A DNA stretch of 8,961 bases. Origin: Candidatus Fermentibacteraceae bacterium. Lineage in GTDB: Bacteria > Fermentibacterota > Fermentibacteria > Fermentibacterales > JCC-6. The position numbers were made by a program, and so were the translations under genes. The notes under the pieces were generated by a model. It had not been told where the DNA came from. It did not search any database and worked only from the letters and a program-made list of their open reading frames with translations. The stretch spans positions 1 through 8,961 of the forward strand of contig JAOZQW010000080.1 in NCBI GenBank assembly GCA_029932015.1, read 5' to 3'. Positions 1 to 5,834 of this stretch are shown in pieces (positions within the stretch are counted from its first letter, which is position 1; the number at the start of each line of letters is the position of its first letter).

Positions 1-59
1 TGCATGCCTTATCCACGCCGCCAGCGTTCGTCCTGAGCCAGGATCAAACTCTCCGTGAT
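1..59 (-). rRNA. rrs: 16S ribosomal RNA, 5' end only
   Basis: Read on the minus strand, the left edge carries the universal 16S 5' block AGAGTTTGATCCTGGCTCAG (starting at base 52) followed by GACGAACGCTGGCGGCG. This corresponds to E. coli 16S positions 8 to about 58. The mature 5' end is placed near base 59 by counting back seven bases from the block, so it is approximate. The gene leaves the window at base 1. The variant GTGGATAAGGCATGCA after the conserved block is of a kind seen in several candidate phyla of the FCB/PVC groups, but is too short to classify the organism. Confidence 0.97.
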
Positions 60-222
60 TTATATCAAGGATGTTTTTTCCCTGCTTATAGTTCTGCTTT
101 CCGGTCTGATCCGCGCAGATTGCGGACCTGCCTGCTTCCAGGCACAGGCGCCGACCTCACAAGGAGGCCAGCCCCAGAAACCAACACGGGCCATGCTCTT
201 GCGATGCTCGTCTTCTCACAGA

Positions 223-250
223 TTTCAAATATCAAGCGCTTTTCAGCGCG
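223..250 (-). promoter_or_regulatory. boxB/boxA-like antitermination site in rRNA leader
   Basis: On the minus strand the leader opens with GCGCT-GAAA-AGCGC (bases 249-236), a 5-bp stem closed by a GNRA-type GAAA loop. A few bases later comes ATTTGAAAT (around 230-222), which shares TTTGAAA with boxA sequences of many rRNA leaders. A small hairpin followed by boxA is the order known for Nus-factor antitermination sites in rRNA leaders. The hairpin lies at or just after the transcription start predicted from the promoter at 258-286, so it could instead simply protect the transcript's 5' end. The boxA match is partial, since the usual TGCTC part is missing. Confidence 0.4.
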
Positions 251-257
251 AACGTCT

Positions 258-286
258 AACCTAGGACATACTCCACTGCTTGTCAA
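258..286 (-). promoter_or_regulatory. rRNA promoter, gene-proximal (TTGACA-17-TAGGTT)
   Basis: On the minus strand a perfect -35 box TTGACA (286-281) is followed after 17 bases by TAGGTT (263-258), which matches 3 of 6 positions of the -10 consensus. The start point would be near base 251, giving a leader of roughly 190 bases before the 16S. The perfect -35 box, ideal spacing and position make it the best candidate for the main rRNA promoter. Confidence 0.6.
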
Positions 287-354
287 CCAAGTCTGAATAT
301 CACCTTCAGTTTGGTCGAACCTTCTGGTTACAGTGCCATCCAAGGTGAGAGCCG

Positions 355-383
355 TATATGTGAAGGGGGAAAGTGGTTGTCAA
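355..383 (-). promoter_or_regulatory. possible second rRNA promoter (TTGACA-17-CATATA)
   Basis: A second perfect TTGACA lies on the minus strand at 383-378, 97 bases upstream of the first. After 17 bases comes CATATA (360-355), overlapping CATATACG; a 19-base spacer would give TATACG. Tandem promoters are common before rRNA operons. The -10 is weak, so this is supported mainly by the repeated TTGACA. Confidence 0.4.
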
Positions 384-403
384 GGGATATATCTGGTGTA
401 GTC

Positions 404-431
404 TTATCGCGTTGTCATTCAATATTATAAC
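404..431 (+). promoter_or_regulatory. possible promoter for the sensor gene
   Basis: TATAAC (426-431) matches 5 of 6 positions of the -10 consensus. TTATCG (404-409) sits 16 bases upstream and is a weak -35 (3 of 6). Transcription would start near base 438. That leaves only about 8 bases before the TTG start at 446, but about 115 bases before the Shine-Dalgarno-linked CTG at 554. The -10 overlaps the minus-strand TATAAT at 429-424, so the two would compete. Confidence 0.3.
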
Positions 432-452
432 ATCCTTCTTGCACTTTGTTCA
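424..452 (-). promoter_or_regulatory. possible distal rRNA promoter (TGAACA-17-TATAAT)
   Basis: On the minus strand a perfect -10 TATAAT (429-424) is preceded after 17 bases by TGAACA (452-447), which matches 4 of 6 positions of the -35 consensus. Its orientation toward the rRNA and the two further candidates downstream fit a tandem array. Its -35 lies at the TTG at 446 of the divergent sensor gene, one hint that the sensor's true start is further in. Confidence 0.4.
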
Positions 453-3262
453 GCCGTGGATGTATCGATGTTTTCTGTACAACCGGGCACTTCCCTGTTG
501 CCCCGGTGCGTAATATTGTTCAGGAGTCACTCAAGACCCGCAGGGAGGATAATCTGGAACCGGTAGAAATCCTGCTCAGACTGACCGTTGAGGACAGTGA
601 GATCCACGAGGTCAGGAGCACTGTATCAGGGAATGGTGCGGATGCTCCTTCGGGACTCGAGGGCAGAAGGGCTGATTCTCTCTTCTCTGGCTGGCCCTTG
701 CAGCAGAAATTCTCTTTGACGGAATTTCTGGGAAGGGATCTTCCCGTGATCTGTGCCGCGAGGGTTGATAATACATCTTCCATACTGGTTTACTATCTGG
801 ACGGAGTTCCGGATACCCTATCCAATCCGGCCATCCCATTTGTGAGACTGGTTCCTGACAGACCCCTTCCCATTGTAAGTCCGGGATTCGTTTCCCTCCT
901 GGGCTATACTCCATGGGAGCTAGCACAGAGCGAACTGATACCATCCCTTCTTGAGAATCGCACTGGCGCCCAGGGCACTGTCACTCTTATCGACAAGGCA
1001 GGTGCCGGTCACAGACTCGTCTACTCGCGATCGCCAATCAGAACCGGCGGAACCGATCTGCTCTTCATCAGGCAGCCAGACGAGATGGTCTTCCCAGTGG
1101 CAGACCTGGAGCGTCTCGCTTCAATGGATGTTCAGGGCCCCGAGGACATCCTGGCCTTTCTGGTGGATGTACTGGACCTGGAAGCTGCCCTGATCCTCGT
1201 GAGGTCACTGCAGGGATATGTACCAGCAGCCCAGTACAACATTGATATAGATGAGGAGTTTCTTGAATCGAGTGCCCTTCTCGAAGCAGAGAATCTCCAC
1301 TTCCCCATATGGGTTGATCTTGGAGATGATGATGCTCCTGCAGGATTCTCGGGACAATGCCTGATCTATCCCAGTGGTGAACTGCTCCTGGTCACACCCT
1401 GGCGCGGAGATGCAGACGGTCTCCAGAGGAGAGTCGATTCCCTGATGCCAGCCGTTTCCATGCGATACGACCAGTTCAGGGCTACTCATGGAGAGTACAG
1501 GATAAAGACTCTCCTCTCAGAACTGGATCGAATGCTGACAGCTATGGACGCTTCGAAGACCGAGGATTTCATAGATGTCCTCGACACTGCTGCAAGAGGA
1601 TTCTCTGCCTCAGTTCTGGCAGTCTTCGGACCAGAGGAGGCTTCGAGCCTGGTGGCGACAAGCCGGATAGATCCGGAGGGAGCATCACTGCTTGTCTCCG
1701 ACCGCCCATTCGAAGAATGCTTTCCGGATACGCATGTCACAGTTCTCAAAGAAGGTTTTACACTCCTGGCAGCATGGGACGGAACAAGAGAAATACCCTA
1801 TGCGACTGTGGATTCGTTCGGAGGTATGCTCAAAAAGATCAATCTTTCCCAGCTTGCGGGCAGGGAGGAGGTTACTCCGGACCTTTCTGTCCTCCAGGCT
1901 GTTCTCATGGAGAACACAAGGGTCCTGTGGCAGGGCCGGGGGCTTGGTCTCTCGTACTGTTATCAGTTCTACGGCCATGCGAGGCAATGCACCGATTGCC
2001 CGGTAGCCCATCTCTCGGCGTCCGGCACAAGAGGAGCAAGACTCGAGAACCATCAGGGGTACATAGAAGAGATACATCCAGCAGGTAAGGGATTCCTGGT
2101 TAACTGGACGAAGTTGCCGGAGGGGGAGCTGAGCGGCATCGGTCCATCCAACGTAACAAACACGATCTTCCCCGGAGGTACAGCGAAATACGCTGCATCA
2201 GGAGAGATCCTCTCCTGGACGGGATGGCTTCAGGAGACGACCGGGGTTGGCTCGGAACAGGCAGTAGGACAGAATGCCGGAAGACTCCTCAATAAACTGG
2301 GGAACTCCTCAGTAATGGCTCAGTTCAAAGCGGCACTGTCTGGTAACCTGATAAGTGAACCGGTGGAATTCGTCTGGAAAGGTATCAGGTGCTTCAGCAG
2401 GATGAGGACGTCAGGTGAGGATGGTGCGATTCTTCATACTGTTCTTGATTCAACAAGAGCAGGACTACCAGGTGGTGTATCACCTCTGGGACCGGGCACC
2501 ATGAACATTTCGAAAGAAACCGGCTCACTCGCTGAATACCTCAGTACCGCCTGCAGGCGCGAGGGCTGGGATTTCGATATCTCCGGCAGTACTTCCGAGG
2601 ATGGAGCACCAGTCTGGTTCTCCAGAACTGCTTCAACGGATCTTCTCTCTATGCTGCTCCACCAGCTGGCACCGATGTGTCCAGACCGATGGACGGGGCT
2701 CGAGACTGGCTGGCTTGATAATACTCCCGAGACTGGTGGCTTCTCGTTTTTGCCGGGGAGATATCATGTGCTTCGCTTCAGCGTCCAGGGAATGCGCCTC
2801 CCTACACAATCACTGATCCTCGAGCGTCTCAGGATGCTGATGAGAGGATTCGGCGGGTGGCTGGCTGGTCTTCCCGGCGAGGATGTTGTTCAGATCGGCA
2901 TCCCTGCCGCCAGAGATCGCATAAGGGAGATTGATGTTCTTCTCTATTCGCCAATACATGATTTCACCGACCTCTGCTGTGAAGTGCTTTCTGAGAGCAG
3001 CTCCCTCAAGTTCGTCAGCACATCCTCAGCAGCGGAGATGGCTGTATCTCAGCAGACAGCAAGTTCACTGATATGCAGACTGGACCATTCAACTCTGCAT
3101 TATGCAACCGCTCTTGCAGTCAGGATAGCAGAGCAGCCGATACTTGCCGCTTCAGGACTGAGTACGGGTATTCCCTTCGGAACAGCAAGGATAGAGTACC
3201 TCCGACTCCCGGTAGACAGAGATGATCTCCGGGCGGCTGTAAGGCGTATTGTCCGTGAGTAG
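446..3262 (+). CDS. Large PAS/GAF sensor, degenerate hybrid histidine kinase-like protein
   Basis: A 938-residue soluble protein with no signal peptide or membrane segment. In order I see: a PAS-like domain near 141-215 (PGFVSLLGYTPWEL); two GAF-like regions (about 216-345 and 355-465); a PAS-like domain near 480-560 with a cysteine motif C505-YQFYGHARQ-C515-TD-C518-P; another PAS near 575-670; a region resembling a histidine-kinase ATPase domain (about 690-822, ending GGWLAGLPGEDVVQIGIP); and a receiver-like C-terminus (828-938, ending LRLPVDRDDLRAAVRRIV). The fold pattern remains, but the kinase chemistry does not. No DHp/H-box lies between the last PAS and the ATPase-like part, the N-box Asn is replaced (LLHQLAPMC), no DxGxG is visible, and the receiver lacks its acidic pair. 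I infer a signal-binding scaffold rather than an active kinase; the signal and partner are unknown. The TTG start at 446 has no Shine-Dalgarno site, and residues 1-36 look unlike protein; the real start may be CTG 554. Confidence 0.85.
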   Translation: MFSRGCIDVFCTTGHFPVAPVRNIVQESLKTRREDNLEPVEILLRLTVEDSEIHEVRSTVSGNGADAPSGLEGRRADSLFSGWPLQQKFSLTEFLGRDLPVICAARVDNTSSILVYYLDGVPDTLSNPAIPFVRLVPDRPLPIVSPGFVSLLGYTPWELAQSELIPSLLENRTGAQGTVTLIDKAGAGHRLVYSRSPIRTGGTDLLFIRQPDEMVFPVADLERLASMDVQGPEDILAFLVDVLDLEAALILVRSLQGYVPAAQYNIDIDEEFLESSALLEAENLHFPIWVDLGDDDAPAGFSGQCLIYPSGELLLVTPWRGDADGLQRRVDSLMPAVSMRYDQFRATHGEYRIKTLLSELDRMLTAMDASKTEDFIDVLDTAARGFSASVLAVFGPEEASSLVATSRIDPEGASLLVSDRPFEECFPDTHVTVLKEGFTLLAAWDGTREIPYATVDSFGGMLKKINLSQLAGREEVTPDLSVLQAVLMENTRVLWQGRGLGLSYCYQFYGHARQCTDCPVAHLSASGTRGARLENHQGYIEEIHPAGKGFLVNWTKLPEGELSGIGPSNVTNTIFPGGTAKYAASGEILSWTGWLQETTGVGSEQAVGQNAGRLLNKLGNSSVMAQFKAALSGNLISEPVEFVWKGIRCFSRMRTSGEDGAILHTVLDSTRAGLPGGVSPLGPGTMNISKETGSLAEYLSTACRREGWDFDISGSTSEDGAPVWFSRTASTDLLSMLLHQLAPMCPDRWTGLETGWLDNTPETGGFSFLPGRYHVLRFSVQGMRLPTQSLILERLRMLMRGFGGWLAGLPGEDVVQIGIPAARDRIREIDVLLYSPIHDFTDLCCEVLSESSSLKFVSTSSAAEMAVSQQTASSLICRLDHSTLHYATALAVRIAEQPILAASGLSTGIPFGTARIEYLRLPVDRDDLRAAVRRIVRE
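542..556 (+). promoter_or_regulatory. Shine-Dalgarno site before a possible CTG start
   Basis: AGGGAGG (542-548) is the only strong ribosome binding site at the head of the sensor gene. Five bases later comes an in-frame CTG (554-556, residue 37 of the frame read from 446). The protein from there (LEPVEILLRLTVEDSEIHEV) looks natural, whereas the preceding 36 residues do not. No ATG, GTG or TTG is in phase at the right distance, so a rare CTG start is proposed. It may also be a chance match inside a longer gene. Confidence 0.4.
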
Positions 3263-3297
3263 TACTATCAGACGTATGGATAGCAGCTCTAACTGCA

Positions 3298-3344
3298 GGG
3301 ACACGCAGTACTCAATGTCATCTACCTTGAGCTTCTGCGTGCAT
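3298..3344. repeat. Degenerate REP-like hairpin
   Basis: The left end GGGACACGCAG (3298-3308) matches the ends of the better copies downstream. CACGCAG (3302-3308) pairs with CTGCGTG (3335-3341), and inside it CTCAA (3311-3315) pairs with TTGAG (3327-3331) around an 11-base loop. The right terminus has lost the TGTCCCC part. It lies about 35 bases after the sensor gene's stop codon, so transcripts of that gene would carry it. No T-tract follows, so it is not a standard terminator. Confidence 0.5.
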
Positions 3345-3402
3345 ACGCATATGGGGTTGGCCGACTGGCTCGTACTAACGGTTGTACAGCAGTTCAGCAG
3401 AA

Positions 3403-3447
3403 GGGGACACGCACCGGCGCCAAGCCTGGCACCGGGTGCATGTCCCC
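3403..3447. repeat. REP-like palindrome, GGGGACACGCA...TGCATGTCCCC
   Basis: The arms GGGGACACGCACCGGCGCC (3403-3421) and GGCACCGGGTGCATGTCCCC (3428-3447) flank a 6-base loop AAGCCT. The outer seven pairs are perfect, then C3410 faces A3440 as a mismatch, and pairing resumes with one bulge and one further C-A mismatch. The termini and mismatch position are the same as in the copies at 3967-4070, while the inner stem differs. This is typical of REP-type elements moved by RAYT/TnpREP transposases. The right arm contains an ATG (3440) that extends the next gene's frame upstream but is probably not its start. Confidence 0.75.
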
Positions 3448-3469
3448 ACCACGGTCTGACGAGATAGGT

Positions 3470-3967
3470 ATGACCTTTCTCCTATTTGTCGTTGCGCTGC
3501 TGGGATATCCGGAGAGTCCAGTGGAGTTCCTTGACCATCTCTGTGAGAATAGATCAGGCCCGGAGGGCGCTATCTACTGGTCGGATATGGCGGCCTCCTG
3601 TGTCGATACCCTATTGTCTGATCCTGATTCCCTGGGCGCCCAGCTATCATCAAGGATGGATCTATCCGTTGAGCCGGGCATCAGAACTTTGTTCGAAACC
3701 ACGGATGACGGCTACATCGTTGAATACGGTGAATCGATATGGACCTGGACTGCTGAAGACGGAAGGCTGCACAGGATCAATGGAGTGACCGGCATCGAAT
3801 GGACTGCAATCGGGTATAGGTGGATCAGATTGCCATTTCTAGTTTCTTCCATATCTGTGAGTGTGGGCAGGAAGGAGCGACTGGTTACAGCAGTGCTTTT
3901 CACAATTCTGATACTTGTCTTCGGAGCAATAGCAGTTGCCTGGGTAAAGCGCCAGTTTCAGGCATAG
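3470..3967 (+). CDS. Small exported protein with C-terminal membrane anchor, unknown function
   Basis: A 165-residue protein I do not recognise. The N-terminus (MTFLLFVVALLGYPES) looks like a short signal peptide without basic residues. The middle (about 15-135) is polar and acidic, with Trp-rich, beta-like stretches (GYIVEYGESIWTWTAEDG, residues 81-98). A strong transmembrane helix spans about 138-159 and is followed by a KRQFQA tail. It should therefore sit outside the membrane, held by its C-terminus. I chose ATG 3470 because the hydrophobic segment begins there. An in-phase ATG at 3440 would add ten residues (MSPPRSDEIG), but it lies inside the REP-like palindrome and has no ribosome site. 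The site before 3470 (GAGATAGG) is weak. The gene appears to stand alone: the nearest upstream gene ends about 200 bases away with two hairpins between, and the next gene is convergent. Its stop codon TAG directly abuts the repeat pair. Confidence 0.75.
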   Translation: MTFLLFVVALLGYPESPVEFLDHLCENRSGPEGAIYWSDMAASCVDTLLSDPDSLGAQLSSRMDLSVEPGIRTLFETTDDGYIVEYGESIWTWTAEDGRLHRINGVTGIEWTAIGYRWIRLPFLVSSISVSVGRKERLVTAVLFTILILVFGAIAVAWVKRQFQA

Positions 3968-4012
3968 CTGGGGGGACACGCATCAGCTCACACGTATGTG
4001 GCTGATGCATGT
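3967..4012. repeat. REP-like element, copy A of tandem pair (right end lost)
   Basis: These 46 bases are identical to 4020-4065, with a 53-base period and 7 bases (AGGCTAG) between. It keeps the left terminus GGGGGGACACGCATCAGC and the matching GCTGATGCATGT of the right arm, but the final CCCCC is replaced by AGGCTAG, so the outer five pairs cannot form. It begins on the last base of the preceding gene's stop codon. The identity of the two copies points to a recent local duplication. Confidence 0.8.
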
Positions 4013-4019
4013 AGGCTAG

Positions 4020-4070
4020 GCTGGGGGGACACGCATCAGCTCACACGTATGTGGCTGATGCATGTCCCCC
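4020..4070. repeat. REP-like palindrome, copy B (complete)
   Basis: This is a nearly perfect long hairpin. GGGGG-ACA (4024-4031) pairs with TGT-CCCCC (4063-4070); C4032 faces A4062 (the family's constant mismatch); GCATCAGC (4033-4040) pairs with GCTGATGC (4054-4061); after a bulged T, CACA (4042-4045) pairs with TGTG (4050-4053) around CGTA. It lies between two convergent genes, 19 bases past the end of the small minus-strand gene, and could act as a transcript end barrier in both directions. No T-tract follows on the minus strand; on the plus strand only a weakly T-rich stretch does. Confidence 0.85.
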
Positions 4071-4088
4071 AATTGATGTATTGGTTAT

Positions 4089-4355
4089 TTACTCGAAACG
4101 ATCCCACTCGGAGGAAAAATCAAGGATCTGTACCGGCATGTCCTGGAGAGACAGCTCCAGACTTACGGCATTCTCAATGAACTCCTCCATGTGCTTCTGA
4201 AGAAGTATCAGCTGAGACATGAATATCTGATAGGCATCCAGGTCCTCGCGGTTGTCAGACGGCGCGCCGGAACCGGAAGCCAGCTCTGACTCAAGGTCCC
4301 TCAGAAGCGCGGAGAATGCCAGCAGCATCTCAGTCGCCTGATTGAATTCGGTCAT
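4089..4355 (-). CDS. Small acidic helical protein, last gene of the envelope operon
   Basis: An 88-residue protein I do not recognise. It is acidic, with no signal peptide, no membrane segment and no cysteine. It looks like two amphipathic helices (about 1-27 and 40-70) joined by a flexible SGSGAPSDNRED linker, suggesting a small helical hairpin that binds a partner. The ATG (4355-4353) overlaps the stop of the PAP2-hydrolase gene as ATGA. It is preceded by a strong Shine-Dalgarno run (GGAGGAGAAGG), so translation is probably coupled to the gene upstream. The frame is too short to be proven by domain content; the coupling and ribosome site are the main evidence. Cytoplasmic location is inferred. 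Confidence 0.75.
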   Translation of the reverse strand: MTEFNQATEMLLAFSALLRDLESELASGSGAPSDNREDLDAYQIFMSQLILLQKHMEEFIENAVSLELSLQDMPVQILDFSSEWDRFE

Positions 4356-5830
4356 CCTTCTCCTCCATCAGTAACGGTCTCCTGGTAGGTCCGAAGATTG
4401 CGAAAGTTACCCTGACCGTCAACCGAAATACTGCAATACTCACGCAAATGAATGAATTCCATTGCTTTATATGTAACACCTTTAACCTGTTCACGGTTCC
4501 AATCCGTCCTCGACCAGACTGGATGACCCGCCCCTTCAACCTCTATCACCGATCCAGCTGAGAGCAGTGCTGTTGCTTCCCTCCCAATGGATACAGGTGA
4601 AATGCGGTCCCGTGATCCATGAATGAAAACAAGTGAAGTTGCTGCACTGGCAGCCCAGGCGTATTCAAGGGGTCTGAAGCGGTCTAGTCCGTTTCGGAGA
4701 GATCGCGGTATCAGCATTCTCAGCAGCCATGTCCTGAAAGCTCCGAGTCTTGCCCTCGAAGCGCCGAAGAAATCTGAATATGAGCCATGAGCAATAACAC
4801 CTGCTACCGGGATATCAAGCAATCCGACAACCTTCAATGCAACAGCACCCCCCATTGAAGATCCGTAGATGATGATCCTGTTCCTTGAGTATCCGAGGAA
4901 ATCGGCATGCTCCAGTGCTCCCAGAACATCATACACCTCGGAGGGTCCGCCGCTGGTCACTGGTACTGGATGACCATCGTGTCCTCGGAGAGGGACGACC
5001 AGAACTGATGCACCGGCATCCGCGAATATCTCTCCCGGTCCGATCATCAGCCGGACATCACCATGCAGACCGTGTACCATCATCACAAGCTCATCACCTC
5101 CTCGGTGGAGCAGGCCTGTCATTCGGTACCCGTCTGCGGAGACCATAGCAGCCTCCTCCCAGCTCTCCGGCAGAGGGCCGGACATAGGCGGCTGTCTGGT
5201 CCTGAATCGATTCGTAAATCCGATCAGCCCCTGCCTCGATAACAACTTTCTGAAGAGAAGCCAGAGAAGGACTGCGGAGGAGATCCCGATACCCCAGCCG
5301 GTCAGGACATCGAGCGGGTAGTGGACGCCAAGGTAAATTCTGCTGAAACCGACAGCGAATGTAACGATAAGGGCTGGAGCGGCAAGGGCTGGATATGCCA
5401 GTGCTACGGTCACTGCAAGAGCAGCTGAGTTGGCCGAATGCGCTGAAGGGAAAGACCTGTTCCCATAGACATCCCCGCGGTACTCGACAAGATGACCTAT
5501 CTCTTCATCAAGAAAAGGTCTTGACCGGGCAACGGAGTGCTTGAAGTGGTAACAGATCTGGTCAGCAAGCCCTGTGGACACGATCAGGCAGAGGAGTACA
5601 ATCCTGGGATTCCTCGAATTGAAGATTCTCTTCCTGCAGCCGGGTTCCGGGGGAAAGAGCCTGGGCCTTGTCCTCCCTGCCCACAGAAGACCTATTATGG
5701 CCGCAAGCAGGAATGGGATCCAGTTGTCAACGTTGGTGACTGTTCTCATCACAGCGGTGAGAACACCGCTATCGATACTATTTATTCGGAAGAAAAGCTC
5801 AGCGTCCCAGGCCGGCCATGCTATCAGCAT
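4352..5830 (-). CDS. PAP2 lipid phosphatase fused to alpha/beta hydrolase
   Basis: A 492-residue fusion. The N-terminal half is a membrane PAP2 (acid phosphatase/undecaprenyl-pyrophosphatase-like) domain with all three motifs: K97-HSVARS-RP (104-105), P128-SAH-S, and S163-R-IYLGV-H170-YPL-D174, lying among several hydrophobic segments. The C-terminal half (about 225-470) is a soluble alpha/beta hydrolase: the oxyanion loop HGLHG near 253-257, the nucleophile elbow G323-S-S325-M-GG, D408 in SRDRISP and H436 in EGAGH complete a catalytic triad. Likely substrates are lipid phosphates or polyprenyl pyrophosphate for the first half and an acyl ester (lysophospholipase- or esterase-like) for the second; the exact substrates are inference. 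The frame opens 25 codons earlier (5905), but that extension would lie inside the preceding gene. ATG 5830 sits 4 bases after that gene's stop, with GGTGG about 10 bases ahead. It ends in an ATGA overlap with the small helical gene. Both active sites look intact. Confidence 0.9.
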   Translation of the reverse strand: MLIAWPAWDAELFFRINSIDSGVLTAVMRTVTNVDNWIPFLLAAIIGLLWAGRTRPRLFPPEPGCRKRIFNSRNPRIVLLCLIVSTGLADQICYHFKHSVARSRPFLDEEIGHLVEYRGDVYGNRSFPSAHSANSAALAVTVALAYPALAAPALIVTFAVGFSRIYLGVHYPLDVLTGWGIGISSAVLLWLLFRKLLSRQGLIGFTNRFRTRQPPMSGPLPESWEEAAMVSADGYRMTGLLHRGGDELVMMVHGLHGDVRLMIGPGEIFADAGASVLVVPLRGHDGHPVPVTSGGPSEVYDVLGALEHADFLGYSRNRIIIYGSSMGGAVALKVVGLLDIPVAGVIAHGSYSDFFGASRARLGAFRTWLLRMLIPRSLRNGLDRFRPLEYAWAASAATSLVFIHGSRDRISPVSIGREATALLSAGSVIEVEGAGHPVWSRTDWNREQVKGVTYKAMEFIHLREYCSISVDGQGNFRNLRTYQETVTDGGEG

Positions 5831-5834
5831 AGGA

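Larger units (their letters stand above)
60..445. other. rRNA leader and divergent intergenic region
   Basis: This gene-free stretch lies between the 16S 5' end (minus strand) and the large sensor gene (plus strand). It contains the likely 16S leader (about 60-251), promoter-like sites facing the rRNA, and one possible promoter facing the sensor gene; these are listed separately. Short open frames exist here on both strands, but none has a Shine-Dalgarno site or recognisable protein features, and they overlap the rRNA leader, so I do not call genes. No tRNA is visible. The RNase III processing stem of the 16S cannot be judged because its partner lies beyond the window. Confidence 0.8.

Noticed and set aside
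55..343. Short open frames in the rRNA leader on both strands
   Set aside because: They overlap the 16S leader and its promoters, have no ribosome sites and encode compositionally odd peptides.
1685..2088. Open frames of 100-130 codons on both strands inside the sensor gene
   Set aside because: They lie wholly within a clearly coding frame with recognisable domains, have no domain content of their own and look like shadows.
3249..3467. Open frame of 72 codons between the sensor gene and the small exported protein
   Set aside because: It runs through two REP-like hairpins, overlaps the sensor gene end and has no ribosome site.
3967..4065. Two identical direct repeats, considered as a CRISPR start
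   Set aside because: There are only two copies, the spacer is 7 bases, and the repeats are long self-complementary palindromes; REP-type elements explain them better.
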